A program made the position numbers and the translations under genes. Below, one piece after another: positions 14,360 to 23,782 of a stretch of DNA of 29,722 nt. Source of the DNA: Bacteroidota bacterium. GTDB taxonomy: Bacteria > Bacteroidota > Bacteroidia > Cytophagales > Cyclobacteriaceae. Below the pieces are notes generated by a model. The model saw only the letters and a program-made list of their open reading frames with translations, searched no databases and was not told where the DNA came from. How positions within the stretch are numbered: the stretch's first letter is position 1; every line of letters begins with the position of its first letter. Location of the stretch: positions 1 to 29,722 of the forward strand of contig JAEZBX010000050.1 of assembly GCA_023412765.1 (NCBI GenBank). The letters are read 5' to 3'.

Positions 14360-17047
14360 TTATTTAAAGTCGCTCTCGACAGGAATAGTTGCGGTAAGAA
14401 ATCCAAAGGGAAACCCGGAAAGAATATCGCGAAGCGAAACGTGGTCATTTAGGTCACTGGATTTTGCAGTGAATATGTTTGTCCAATTGCCGGCAAGCGA
14501 AGCAGGTAGCAAAACTGATTCGTCGGTCCAATCGTGCGTTGTCGCAAGTGACAATGGAACAATTACAAGTACGCATTGCTCCCGATACCGCCGGACGTAG
14601 GCGCAGGCAACGGGATAACTACCTGTTATCTGAAGTGGCAGATACTCACCATGAGTAAAGGTTTTATTGTGGGATCTGCGAAAGTTCAACGCTTTCATCG
14701 CCACAAAAAGTTTTTCAGCGCCTCTATCACGGTGTTCTTCAAGGAATGAGAAGACGGATTTTGGATCGACTTCTTCTTTTTCACGAATCTGATCCAAAAA
14801 CTTTTTTCTGATCTTGTAATCAACAGCCCTTCTATTGTCAGGATCGACATAGCTTAGATCCCAAAGTTCGCAACCCTGGTAAATGTCCGGAACGCCAGGC
14901 GCAGTGATTTTAATTAGCATCTGGCCTATTGCATACGCGTTAGCGTGAGGTAAGATGATATTTAGGAACTGAACCGCGCTACTGATGAATTCCTGGTTGC
15001 GGATAATCTTCTCCACAAATTCTTTGCAACCATTTTCATAACCATCATCGGGCGCTTCCCAACTCGTGTTCATCTTTGCCTCTCTTAGCGCTTTTACGAG
15101 GTACTCCTGTAAACGGCTTACCCAACTCTCTGAAGGTTTCAGATCTTCTGGGAATCCTCCAATTATCGATTGATATATAAAGTATTCGTCATTCACGGAC
15201 GGTGCATGCCTGCCATCTATAAGAGTGTGGTAGTCTTTATTCATTTTAAACCAGCTCTCAACGACATGAATCCACTGCTCTGGGATCTCACTAAGTAGAT
15301 TAAGACGGATGCGAACATCTTCGCCACGCTTAGTGTCATGTGTGGCGGTTGTGTTTAAAGAGAATGGAGTTGTCTGTTGCCTGATATCCATGCGGCCATG
15401 AAATTCTTTAATTGAGATTCCCATTGCGGATGGTGAGTCACCAACTTCATCGTGAGAAATAAGCGGATTGTACACATAGAATGTGGTGTCCTCAACCCCC
15501 TTAGCAGTTAACGGGCCAGCATACTGCATCATTCGCTTCAGGAATTTCAAAATCGTGGTTTTCATTTCCTGTGGAGGAGTGACAATCAACTCATTAAAAT
15601 AATCTAATTCTGATACCGTTATCGGCGAAAGATGCTTTGCTTTCTGAATCGCTTCAGACATTATAACAAGATCACTACCCGTTAGTGGAAGATCGTCGGG
15701 ATAAATGCGATAGACAGGTAACGACACCAGTACCGCACCCAAGGCTTTCTTGATGCTTTCTCTCTTTAATGAACCTGCCAGGTTCAACTCTAGAAAAAGG
15801 TTAGTGAGATTGTCCCATTCCCCGGACATATAATTGTCCAGGATCATTCTCTTATTCTCGTCGACTATTTGCTTGTAGCCAGGGAGTTGTGGCACAAGCT
15901 GTTCGTAGAACTCCACTAGTTTTCTTCCGCCTTTTCTGTCTGTAAACAATTGGTTAACGTAAGCTAAAAATTCGTAACCACTCGTTCCCTGCAGAGGCCA
16001 ACTTTCTGGAACCTGCTCTTTAAACTCCAATATTTTTTCAGCAATGATATAGCAATTTTCACCGAATAAGGATCGCAACCTTTGTATATATTGAGCAGGG
16101 TCTTTCAAGCCGTCGATGTGATCTATGCGAAATCCCTGGACTATATTTTCCTTATACAATGTTCGAAGAAATGAATGGTATTCGTTAAAGACCCATTCGT
16201 CCTCCATGCGCAGACAGATCAATTGATTTACCGTAAAGAAGCGGCGATAATTGATCTCCTTCTCAGTTCTCTTCCAATGTGAAAGTAAATAGTGTTGTCG
16301 GTCGAGAATCTCAGCCAACTTTTTCCCGTCGGTCTCTACTTCCACCAATATTTTGCGAATGTTGCTTTCTTCCGAACGTGAAATGGAATTGACCCAATGC
16401 GATTTAACTTTTTGCCAGGTCTTAAGGTCAGACCTTGGTGCCGCACCACCTTTAAATTGCTCCCACTCTGCTCTCAGCTTTTTTCCGGCGGATGTTGACA
16501 GAATTGAGAATATGTGATCATATGCAGCAATGGATACTGGATATCGTGCGTCAAAATATTCGATGACAAATCCGGCCTGCGTGAAATTGAGCCGTACCTG
16601 CTTGTTATCTATACATGAATCTAGTTCATCACCGAGAAACGGCACAAGCACTTTGCCTTTAAGTGCGGGCGAAGAATGATTCCAATCGATGTCAAAGTAA
16701 TTGTAGTAGGGGGACAGCTGTCCCCTTTCCAACACATCCATCAATCTCAAGTTTGACGGATCAAACGCCATATGATTTGGGACAATGTCCTGCAGCCAGG
16801 TCATCCCTTTCTTTTTTAATCGCGCGGCGATTTCTTTCAATTCTTCAAGTGTCCCTATCTCCGGGTCTATAGTATGCGGGTCAGTTACATCGTAGCCATG
16901 CACACTGCCTTTTGTAGACTTTAAAATAGGCGCCGCATAGATTGTTGATATACCTAAGTGATGGAGGTAATCGATGATGTTATTGAACTGGTCAAAAGTA
17001 AAATCTTTATTGAACTGAATTCGATATGTGGAAGAAGGAATAAACAT
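14360..17047 (-). CDS. treY: Malto-oligosyltrehalose synthase (TreY, GH13)
   Basis: This enzyme turns the reducing-end alpha-1,4 link of a maltodextrin into an alpha,alpha-1,1 link, giving maltooligosyltrehalose, the first step of the TreY-TreZ trehalose pathway. The start STYRIQFNKDFTF and the segment YAAPILKSTKGSVHGYDVTD are diagnostic of TreY. GH13 motifs are intact: region I DIVPNH (87-92), region II GFRIDH with nucleophile Asp309, region III IIAEK with acid/base Glu337, and region IV ATHDTKRGED with His570-Asp571. The long insertion between the third and fourth motifs is normal for TreY. The 895-aa length is within the family range. Its start codon lies 2 bases after the treZ stop, so translation is probably coupled. 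It is cytoplasmic with no signal peptide. It converges on the osmC-like gene with no terminator visible between them. Confidence 0.97.
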   Translation of the reverse strand: MFIPSSTYRIQFNKDFTFDQFNNIIDYLHHLGISTIYAAPILKSTKGSVHGYDVTDPHTIDPEIGTLEELKEIAARLKKKGMTWLQDIVPNHMAFDPSNLRLMDVLERGQLSPYYNYFDIDWNHSSPALKGKVLVPFLGDELDSCIDNKQVRLNFTQAGFVIEYFDARYPVSIAAYDHIFSILSTSAGKKLRAEWEQFKGGAAPRSDLKTWQKVKSHWVNSISRSEESNIRKILVEVETDGKKLAEILDRQHYLLSHWKRTEKEINYRRFFTVNQLICLRMEDEWVFNEYHSFLRTLYKENIVQGFRIDHIDGLKDPAQYIQRLRSLFGENCYIIAEKILEFKEQVPESWPLQGTSGYEFLAYVNQLFTDRKGGRKLVEFYEQLVPQLPGYKQIVDENKRMILDNYMSGEWDNLTNLFLELNLAGSLKRESIKKALGAVLVSLPVYRIYPDDLPLTGSDLVIMSEAIQKAKHLSPITVSELDYFNELIVTPPQEMKTTILKFLKRMMQYAGPLTAKGVEDTTFYVYNPLISHDEVGDSPSAMGISIKEFHGRMDIRQQTTPFSLNTTATHDTKRGEDVRIRLNLLSEIPEQWIHVVESWFKMNKDYHTLIDGRHAPSVNDEYFIYQSIIGGFPEDLKPSESWVSRLQEYLVKALREAKMNTSWEAPDDGYENGCKEFVEKIIRNQEFISSAVQFLNIILPHANAYAIGQMLIKITAPGVPDIYQGCELWDLSYVDPDNRRAVDYKIRKKFLDQIREKEEVDPKSVFSFLEEHRDRGAEKLFVAMKALNFRRSHNKTFTHGEYLPLQITGSYPVACAYVRRYREQCVLVIVPLSLATTHDWTDESVLLPASLAGNWTNIFTAKSSDLNDHVSLRDILSGFPFGFLTATIPVESDFK

Positions 17048-17049
17048 AC

Positions 17050-18867
17050 TTATGCTTCAAAAATTATTACTGATTCCGGGGCCATGACCACAGAATCATT
17101 TGTCCGGGAAAAAGTGGGAGTCTCGCTGCGATCTGCTTTCCAATGTGCGGCGGAAGAATCGAATAACATTCGTAACCCAATGAGATCCGGATACGAGAAA
17201 CGGGCTACGTTTTTCTCAAAATTGAAAAAGATTAAAAGATAATCAGATTGGAAATTGCGCTCGACACCTATTATATCCCGTTCGGGTATTCGGAATGCAT
17301 TGACATGTTTTCGTTCAGTGCCTTTCATGGCAATCCGTTCCTTTCTAAACGCTATTAAAAAGGTATAGAAGGACAACAGAATTGCGTGTTCCTCATCTTT
17401 TTGAGTCCACGATAGTCTGGATCGATTGAACGTCTCCTCATCCTGCGGATCGGGAACTTCCTCCTGCCAACCGAAGTAAGAGAATTCTTTTTTTCGCCCC
17501 TCCCTTACCATTGTGACGAGATCTGGATCTGTATGACTCGTGAAATACTGGAAAGGATTTTTCTCACCGTATTCTTCACCCATAAACAACATGGGAACAT
17601 GCGGAGATAGAAGCAACGCTGCGGCTACCAGCTTAAGGCCCTCAAATGAAAGTTGCGTTGTTAGTCTGTCACCAAGCATTCGGTTTCCTATCTGATCATG
17701 GTTTTGGACAAATGCAACGAACTGACTATACGGATTTGTATCAGGAGCCACTCCAAAGTGCTTCTTTCGATGCCTGGAGTACTGACCGGTATAGACATAT
17801 GAATTCTTTAGCGAAGCAATAAGATGGTCTATTTGTCCAAAGTCTTCGTAGTAGCCATTGGTTTCACCTGTTACAAGCGAATGAACAGCGTGATGAAATT
17901 CGTCGACCCATTGACCATGGAGACCATATCCACCCTTTGATGGAGGGTTTATGTACCTTGGATTATTGAGATCAAATTCGGCTATCAACACTTTTTTCCT
18001 TCGCGACACTTTTTCCAGCTCGGCTGCTTTTTCCGCTAATACTTCGATAAAGTGTTTGGCACTGAAATCCCAAATTGCATGAACCGCGTCTAACCGCAGG
18101 CCGTCTATATGAAAAGTATCCAGCCACATCATTGCGTTTTGCCAATAAAAATTTCTTACGCCATCACATAAGGCGTCATCAAAATTGATGGCCTTCCCCC
18201 ACCCTGTTTTGTATTTGTCGGTGAAATACGGACCATATTCTCCCAAATAGTTTCCTTCTGGTCCCTGATGATTGTAAACCACGTCAAGCACTACGGCAAT
18301 GCCCATTGCATGCGCTTCGTTGACGAGTTCCATCAGGCCAATAGGCCCACCGTAGTCATGGTGCACTGCAAATGGATAAACGCCATCGTACCCCCAGTTT
18401 CGATTTCCTGGGAACTGTACAACAGGCATTAGCTCAATGGTATTGATTCCGAGCTCTTTGAGATATTCCAGTTTTTGTATTACACCCTGAAAGGTACCTT
18501 CCGGCGAAAATGTTCCTACATGAAGTTCATAGATTATCATATCGTCAAGCCTAACTCCGCTCCATGAATCGTCGGTCCACGGAAAGCGAGTGTCAACGAT
18601 GGCAGACGGTCCGTGCACGCCTTTCATCTGCCACAGAGATGCAGGATCCGGCAATATTTTTTCGCCGTCTAGTTGGAAAGTGTACAGGCTACCCGCTTCA
18701 ACATTTTCGAGAGGAATAGACCAATAACCTGATTCGCTTCGTTTAAGAGTATGCGCAGTCCCACCAATCATCAGCTCGACTTTCTTACAAATTGGCGCCC
18801 AAACAGTAAATACACATTTGCCTTCCGGGGCCAGTTTCGCCCCCACCTCCGGATAATTGTTACTCAT
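17050..18867 (-). CDS. treZ: Malto-oligosyltrehalose trehalohydrolase (TreZ, GH13)
   Basis: This enzyme cleaves the alpha-1,4 bond next to the trehalosyl end of maltooligosyltrehalose, releasing free trehalose and a shortened dextrin. An N-terminal CBM48/isoamylase-like domain covers about residues 8-95 (CVFTVWAPICKKVEL). The catalytic domain carries HVGTFSPEGTF (116-126), NWGYDGVYPFAVHHDYGGP (157-175), region I DVVYNH (195-200), region II DGLRLDAVH with nucleophile Asp260, region III LIAEFD with acid/base Glu297, and region IV VQNHDQIGNR with His390-Asp391. These features separate TreZ from glycogen branching enzyme, the main alternative. At 605 aa it has the normal size. It is first in the treZ-treY pair. 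The 175 bases upstream contain the terminator of the preceding gene and no clear promoter. Confidence 0.97.
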   Translation of the reverse strand: MSNNYPEVGAKLAPEGKCVFTVWAPICKKVELMIGGTAHTLKRSESGYWSIPLENVEAGSLYTFQLDGEKILPDPASLWQMKGVHGPSAIVDTRFPWTDDSWSGVRLDDMIIYELHVGTFSPEGTFQGVIQKLEYLKELGINTIELMPVVQFPGNRNWGYDGVYPFAVHHDYGGPIGLMELVNEAHAMGIAVVLDVVYNHQGPEGNYLGEYGPYFTDKYKTGWGKAINFDDALCDGVRNFYWQNAMMWLDTFHIDGLRLDAVHAIWDFSAKHFIEVLAEKAAELEKVSRRKKVLIAEFDLNNPRYINPPSKGGYGLHGQWVDEFHHAVHSLVTGETNGYYEDFGQIDHLIASLKNSYVYTGQYSRHRKKHFGVAPDTNPYSQFVAFVQNHDQIGNRMLGDRLTTQLSFEGLKLVAAALLLSPHVPMLFMGEEYGEKNPFQYFTSHTDPDLVTMVREGRKKEFSYFGWQEEVPDPQDEETFNRSRLSWTQKDEEHAILLSFYTFLIAFRKERIAMKGTERKHVNAFRIPERDIIGVERNFQSDYLLIFFNFEKNVARFSYPDLIGLRMLFDSSAAHWKADRSETPTFSRTNDSVVMAPESVIIFEA

Positions 18868-18996
18868 TTATCAACTGCTTTTGCGATCGTCATTAAAACC
18901 AAATTGGAATAACAAACTCAATGCTTTCCTGTTGCGGAATGAACTACCTTTTCTTTAACACGAAAAAAATTATTTACTGGTCTGCTATTCAAGTAC

Positions 18997-19021
18997 AAAA
19001 AAAAGCCGGTGTGACCCGGCT
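18997..19021 (-). terminator. Rho-independent terminator of the SPW-repeat gene
   Basis: The 6-bp stem AGCCGG/CCGGCT (19004-19009 with 19016-19021) has a 6-base loop. In the minus-strand transcript it is followed by seven more U beyond the stem. It lies 22 bases past the stop codon of the SPW gene and 130 bases before treZ, so treZY probably has its own promoter. Confidence 0.85.
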
Positions 19022-19042
19022 CTCTTAAATCAATACTTAGAA

Positions 19043-19414
19043 TTAATGAGCATGCGTATGCGTAACACTTCGTGCGCTGGTTTGCGTCATCACGCCTGCA
19101 CCAATCTCCAATATTCCAAAAATGAGGTGTGGCAGATATACAAATTCATTGAACCCAAAAATCCAGGGTGATGCAGCCAGGAATATCCCGGAGATCACGT
19201 CAAGCGTTAAATGGGTTTTCATCGAAATTGATTTGGAGATACTGTATTCATAGTCCGTTATCAGACTGTACAAAATGACCCCGGCTCCCAGAATAACCGG
19301 TACCCAAGTCTCTGCGCCACCGCGGTTGAAATCAAGAATCCAGGGCGCTGCTATTAGTATTGCGCCCATGAGATAGTCTAATATCCCATGAACTCGTGTT
19401 GAAATAATGTTCAT
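19043..19414 (-). CDS. SPW-repeat small integral membrane protein
   Basis: This is a 123-aa hydrophobic protein with about four membrane segments (roughly residues 11-29, 37-53, 70-88 and 92-109). It contains two copies of the family hallmark: APWILDF at 23-29 and SPWIFGF at 82-88, which places it in the SPW-repeat family. The function of that family is not established. The C-terminus is histidine-rich (THTHAH), which could bind metal, though this is speculation. I chose the ATG at 19412-19414. The frame stays open to 19480, but that 22-residue extension does not resemble the family and the start MNIISTRVHGILDY does. It stands alone between the two arms of the trehalose cluster and has its own terminator. 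A stress link would be inference from neighbours only. Confidence 0.85.
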   Translation of the reverse strand: MNIISTRVHGILDYLMGAILIAAPWILDFNRGGAETWVPVILGAGVILYSLITDYEYSISKSISMKTHLTLDVISGIFLAASPWIFGFNEFVYLPHLIFGILEIGAGVMTQTSARSVTHTHAH

Positions 19415-20064
19415 AACGTTAGTGTTTAGTATTTTCTCAGCCCTTTGCAAACTCCAGTCCACAATTCTGAGGAGCACCAAGTGTCTTAATAAATCTTAAA
19501 CCCCATTTTTCACTCGTGAAGGAAGAATGGGTGTATTTTATTTTTCACAGGCCGGGAGTTGTCTCTACAATATTTCCATACAAATGCGAACGCACTGACT
19601 ACAATTAAAGAATCACGCTTCTATCAGAAAGATCGGCATGGAATTTAACATACATCACCGTACAGCTGACAGGTGGTGAGCGATTAAGCGGTCTGTTAAC
19701 TACTATGATTATTAGTAAATTAACGCTCAGCAACGGGCGCATTCGATTAAAGTATTGATGTCCGGATGGGAATTCCCTCCACATATCTCTGGGGGACTGG
19801 GTATCACATGCCACGGCTTTACGGAAGCTTTGGTGATGGCGTTAAATGTCCTTTTGTAATAGTATCGTTAGAAGGTGAAGGGACAAAATGCGGCTAGCTG
19901 GTCCGCGCTGGGAAAGAGAATGGCACCACAGGAATTCCTTTGTATTGTTCTTCACCTTATGAAGCCTTTATCAACTATATGATTGTATTGTTCTCACTTA
20001 ACATTAAAAAGCAGCCTTCAACATCTCGTAAGAGACGAGAGTATAGATCCTATCAAATAATCCA
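19415..20064. other. Divergent intergenic region between the SPW gene and glgX, no convincing gene
   Basis: This 650-base gap should hold the promoters for the minus-strand SPW gene and for plus-strand glgX-malQ. I find no perfect TAnnTTTG box with a correctly spaced TTG on either strand. TTCCTTTG (19935-19942) and TATGATTG (19978-19985) are one-mismatch candidates on the plus strand without a good partner. Open frames here are short and lack recognisable protein character. No tRNA or repeat was seen. The region is long for this compact genome, so a small RNA or distant regulatory sites are possible. Confidence 0.6.
20024..20040 (+). promoter_or_regulatory. Small inverted repeat upstream of glgX
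   Basis: TCTCGT and ACGAGA form a perfect 6-bp stem with a 5-base AT/AG loop, ending 24 bases before the glgX start codon. It could be an operator half-site pair or a leader hairpin. There is no U-run, so it is not a terminator. At this length chance occurrence is quite possible. Confidence 0.3.
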
Positions 20065-22254
20065 ATGAGCGCACTTATTACTCAAGCTACACTCCCGAAT
20101 TCAAGGCCGACAAAGCTTACGGTCTTTCCTGGAAATCCGTATCCATTAGGCGCAACGTGGGATGGAGAGGGTGTGAATTTCGCACTGTACGCAGACAACG
20201 CTACTTCCGTTGAATTGTGTCTTTTTTCAACTACGGCGGATGAGGTTGAATCATTCAAAATAAAACTTGTTGAACGAACACATCACGTATGGCATGCGTA
20301 CTTTCCCGATCTTCGGCCCGGTCAACTATATGGCTACCGGGTTCACGGGACTTATGATCCTCAAAACGGTCACAGGTTTAATCCTTCGAAACTTCTAATC
20401 GATCCCTATGCAAAGGCGATTGCCGGAACGATTGATTGGAGTGACGCGCTCTTCGGCTACGAAGTAGGAAACCCCGAAGAAGATCTCAGCTACAACGAAA
20501 CCGACAGTGCAGCCTTTATCCCAAAGTGTGTTGTGGTAGACCAGGGTTTTAATTGGGGTAACGACAGGGCACCGAAAATACCCTATCACCAGTCAATTAT
20601 TTATGAAACCCATGTCAAGGGATTCACTCAATTGCATCCTGAAATTCCCGAAGAGATCAGGGGAACGTATGCTGCACTGGCCCATCCGGTAACCATAAAA
20701 TACCTGAAAACACTCGGCATTACAGCTGTAGAACTGATGCCGGTCCACCATTTCGTTGCTGATCGTCATTTAAAAGAGCGGGGATTAACAAACTATTGGG
20801 GATATAACACCATCGGATTTTTTGCGCCTGATGTACGCTATGCGAGCAGTGGGATGCTTGGAGAGCAAGTAATCGAATTCAAAAACATGGTGAAGGAACT
20901 CCATAAAGCCAATATTGAAGTGATATTGGATGTGGTTTACAACCATACGGCTGAGGGTAATCATCTAGGACCTACACTTTCGTTCAAAGGAATTGATAAC
21001 GCTGCATACTACCGTTTGACGGAAGACAAGCGTTTCTATATGGATTATACGGGCACTGGAAATACATTGAATGCAAACTTGCCCAACGTGCTCCGGCTCA
21101 TGATGGACAGCCTGCGTTACTGGATCCAGGAAATGCACGTGGATGGATTTAGATTTGATCTTGCATCAACACTGGCTCGCGAGCTGCATGAAGTCAACCG
21201 CCTCAGTGCCTTTTTCGATATCATTCATCAGGACCCGGTCATTTCGCAAGTCAAATTAATAGCCGAGCCATGGGACGTTGGGGAAGGAGGTTATCAGGTG
21301 GGAAAATTTCCGCAAGACTGGGCAGAATGGAATGGAAAATACCGGGATTGTATTCGTGATTATTGGCGCGGCGCCGATAGCGTACTAGGTGAATTTGCCG
21401 CCCGCTTCACAGGAAGTCCCGATCTTTATGAAAGTGATTACAGACGACCTACAGCAAGCATAAATTTTATTACGGCCCACGATGGTTTTACGCTGGAAGA
21501 TTTGGTTTCGTACAATGAAAAACACAATGAAGCCAACGGAGAGGATAACATGGACGGTGAAAGTCATAATAGGTCATGGAATTGTGGTGCTGAAGGACCG
21601 ACCGATGACCCACTCATTCTTGATTTGCGAAAACGACAGAAAAGAAATTTGATAACCACATTATTTTTATCGCAGGGTGTTCCGATGCTGGTAGCGGGCG
21701 ATGAGCTCGGGAGAACACAGCGAGGCAATAATAATGCGTATTGCCAGGATAATGAGATTTCCTGGTTGAATTGGGATGAGGCCGATCAAGAATTCATAGA
21801 GTTCACACGCAACATAATTAAGCTGAGAAAGGATCATCCGACCTTTTGCAGACGCAGGTGGTTTCAGGGCCAGCCCATCAAGGGTGTAGGGCTTGAGGAT
21901 ATAGCCTGGTTCCTTCCAGACGGTAGTGAAATGTCAGAGGAACATTGGAACAATAATTTCGCGAAGTCACTGGCCATATATCTCAACGGACGTGGTCTGC
22001 ATGCCGTCGGTCCCAAAGGCGAAAATATAATGGACGATAGCTTTTATCTGATATTTAATGCTCATCACGAACCACTTGATTTTATGTTACCTGCTGCGAA
22101 ATATGGTAAAACCTGGGATCTTGTCCTCGATACAAGCAAGCATGCAATTGAACCACAGCAATTCGATGCCGAAGCGCTGGTCACCGCGGAAGGTCGAAGC
22201 ATCGTCGTATTGAAGCATCCTATATTGTATGGCAAACCCCGTGACTCCAAGTAA
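20065..22254 (+). CDS. glgX: Glycogen debranching enzyme (GlgX/TreX, isoamylase-type GH13)
   Basis: This enzyme hydrolyses alpha-1,6 branch points of glycogen to give linear maltodextrins, the substrate of TreY. An N-terminal CBM48 domain covers about residues 22-115 (YPLGATWDGEGVNFALYA). The catalytic barrel shows YETHVKGFT (180-188), YWGYNTIGFFAPD, region I DVVYNH (289-294), region II GFRFD with nucleophile Asp365, region III LIAEPWD with acid/base Glu401, and region IV ITAHDGFTLEDLVSYN with His472-Asp473. The DELGRTQRGNNNAYCQDN block is typical of GlgX/TreX. At 729 aa it has the normal size. No signal peptide is seen, so it acts on intracellular glucan. In trehalose clusters this gene is called treX, and co-location with treY and treZ supports that role. 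The start is the ATG at 20065. malQ overlaps its last 26 bases. Confidence 0.96.
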   Translation: MSALITQATLPNSRPTKLTVFPGNPYPLGATWDGEGVNFALYADNATSVELCLFSTTADEVESFKIKLVERTHHVWHAYFPDLRPGQLYGYRVHGTYDPQNGHRFNPSKLLIDPYAKAIAGTIDWSDALFGYEVGNPEEDLSYNETDSAAFIPKCVVVDQGFNWGNDRAPKIPYHQSIIYETHVKGFTQLHPEIPEEIRGTYAALAHPVTIKYLKTLGITAVELMPVHHFVADRHLKERGLTNYWGYNTIGFFAPDVRYASSGMLGEQVIEFKNMVKELHKANIEVILDVVYNHTAEGNHLGPTLSFKGIDNAAYYRLTEDKRFYMDYTGTGNTLNANLPNVLRLMMDSLRYWIQEMHVDGFRFDLASTLARELHEVNRLSAFFDIIHQDPVISQVKLIAEPWDVGEGGYQVGKFPQDWAEWNGKYRDCIRDYWRGADSVLGEFAARFTGSPDLYESDYRRPTASINFITAHDGFTLEDLVSYNEKHNEANGEDNMDGESHNRSWNCGAEGPTDDPLILDLRKRQKRNLITTLFLSQGVPMLVAGDELGRTQRGNNNAYCQDNEISWLNWDEADQEFIEFTRNIIKLRKDHPTFCRRRWFQGQPIKGVGLEDIAWFLPDGSEMSEEHWNNNFAKSLAIYLNGRGLHAVGPKGENIMDDSFYLIFNAHHEPLDFMLPAAKYGKTWDLVLDTSKHAIEPQQFDAEALVTAEGRSIVVLKHPILYGKPRDSK

Positions 22255-23776
22255 AAATTTGCGTCATCATTTTTTTGGGAATGGCCGGGAGGCTGGTATT
22301 CTGCTACACATCACCTCTTTGCCGTCGGCATTTGGTATTGGTGACCTGGGTCCAGAGGCAAAAAATTTTGTCAACTTTTTAAACAGGTGCAACCAGCGAT
22401 ACTGGCAAGTACTCCCGCTAAATCCAGTCTCGCGCGAACAACATTATTCTCCTTACAGTTCGGTATCAAGCATGGCAGGGAATCCGCTTTTAATTAGTCC
22501 GGAACTACTAGTTGAAAATGGTCTGCTTAAAAATTCCGATCTGTCAGGTTATCAAATTCAGACAAGGAACCAGGTTAATTTTAAAAAGGCAGCAGACGTT
22601 AGAGAGGAGCTATTCAGGAAATCTTCAAAGGTTTTCTTTAAGAATTCCAGGCTTACATCGATATTCCAAAAGTTTTGTCAACGGGAGAGCTATTGGCTAA
22701 AGGAGTATGCTTTATACGAGGCGTTAAAATCACATCATGACAATCGCCCCTGGTTTGACTGGGAGCCAGAATTTAGAATGCGTTCCGCGGCAGCATTAAA
22801 TAAATTTTCACGCAAGTCAGCGGAAACTCTGGAATATATTATGTGGCAACAGTTCGTCTTCTTTGAACAGTGGGGCGCGCTAAAAGAATATGCGAACAGT
22901 TCAGGAATTGCGCTTTTTGGCGACCTTCCCTTTTACGTTAGTTACGATTCATGCGACGTGTGGGCCAACCGGGAAATTTTTAGTGTCGATAAGAATGGAA
23001 TGATGACCGGAGTGGCAGGTGTTCCGCCCGACTACTTTAACAGCAATGGGCAGTTGTGGGGCATGCCAACCTTTAAGTGGGATATTCTCCGAAAGCAAAA
23101 ATATGATTGGTGGATCAAGCGCCTTCGTAAGAACATGCAAATGTTTGACGTATTGCGTCTGGATCATTTTCGAGCCTTTGCAAGTTATTGGGAAGTTCCT
23201 TCGAAGGAGAATACCGCCAAGCGCGGTAAATGGAAAGAAGGACCTGGTGCCGATTTTTTTAACACTGTACAATCTATTATTGGGGATGCAAAGTTTGTTG
23301 CAGAAGACCTGGGTGACATCGATGATAAAGTCTTCAGGCTTCGCGACAGTTTCGGACTGCCGGGAATGAAAATCCTGCAGTTTGCTTTCGGTGATAAAAT
23401 GGCCGAATCAGCCTACATTCCACACAATTTCACATCCAACTTTATTGCATACACTGGTACGCACGACAACAATACGACTGTCGGGTGGTTCACAAAGGAT
23501 ATCAAAAACAAAGAAAGAAAACAGATATCGGATTATTTCGGAAGACCAATAAACGAACGCAATATCCATGTTGAGTTATCACGGTTAGCCTACGCGTCGA
23601 TTGCACGGACTGCCATCTTACCTCTGCAAGATGTCCTGGGCCTAGACGAGAGTACACGGATGAACACACCAGCCACCACGAGCGGCAATTGGAAATGGAG
23701 GTTCAAGAAGAATGCGCTAACAAAATCCATTGAAAGACGTCTGGCCCATTGGGTATCCCTCTACAACAGACTCTGA
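22229..23776 (+). CDS. malQ: 4-alpha-glucanotransferase (MalQ, amylomaltase, GH77)
   Basis: This enzyme transfers maltodextrin segments between chains, converting short dextrins left by TreZ into longer ones usable again by TreY. GH77 signatures are present: GILLHITSLPSAFGIGDLG (23-41), the WQVLPLNP segment near 59-66, GDLPFYVSYDSCDVWAN (231-247), and the 250s loop GVPPDYFNSNGQLWG (264-278). Region II DVLRLDHFR has nucleophile Asp312, region III VAEDLG has acid/base Glu359, and region IV GTHDNNT has the stabilising Asp413. At 515 aa it is the compact bacterial amylomaltase type. It lacks the N-terminal starch-binding domains of the larger Bacteroides form. The ATG at 22229 lies inside the end of glgX in another frame, implying translational coupling. 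The stop converges on a sensor-kinase gene 6 bases away with no terminator in between. Confidence 0.96.
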   Translation: MANPVTPSKNLRHHFFGNGREAGILLHITSLPSAFGIGDLGPEAKNFVNFLNRCNQRYWQVLPLNPVSREQHYSPYSSVSSMAGNPLLISPELLVENGLLKNSDLSGYQIQTRNQVNFKKAADVREELFRKSSKVFFKNSRLTSIFQKFCQRESYWLKEYALYEALKSHHDNRPWFDWEPEFRMRSAAALNKFSRKSAETLEYIMWQQFVFFEQWGALKEYANSSGIALFGDLPFYVSYDSCDVWANREIFSVDKNGMMTGVAGVPPDYFNSNGQLWGMPTFKWDILRKQKYDWWIKRLRKNMQMFDVLRLDHFRAFASYWEVPSKENTAKRGKWKEGPGADFFNTVQSIIGDAKFVAEDLGDIDDKVFRLRDSFGLPGMKILQFAFGDKMAESAYIPHNFTSNFIAYTGTHDNNTTVGWFTKDIKNKERKQISDYFGRPINERNIHVELSRLAYASIARTAILPLQDVLGLDESTRMNTPATTSGNWKWRFKKNALTKSIERRLAHWVSLYNRL

Positions 23777-23782
23777 ATTGTA

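Noticed and set aside
16958..17242. Plus-strand 94-codon frame across the treZ/treY junction
   Set aside because: It overlaps two well-supported genes on the other strand and resembles no known protein.
19605..19814. Minus-strand 69-codon frame in the glgX upstream gap
   Set aside because: No recognisable domain or promoter, and its composition does not stand out; too weak to call a gene.
6549..23776. Reading the SusCD locus as a starch/maltodextrin uptake system because GlgX, MalQ and TreYZ lie nearby
   Set aside because: The glucan enzymes lack signal peptides and are cytoplasmic, a separate osmC unit intervenes, and no extracellular amylase is present.
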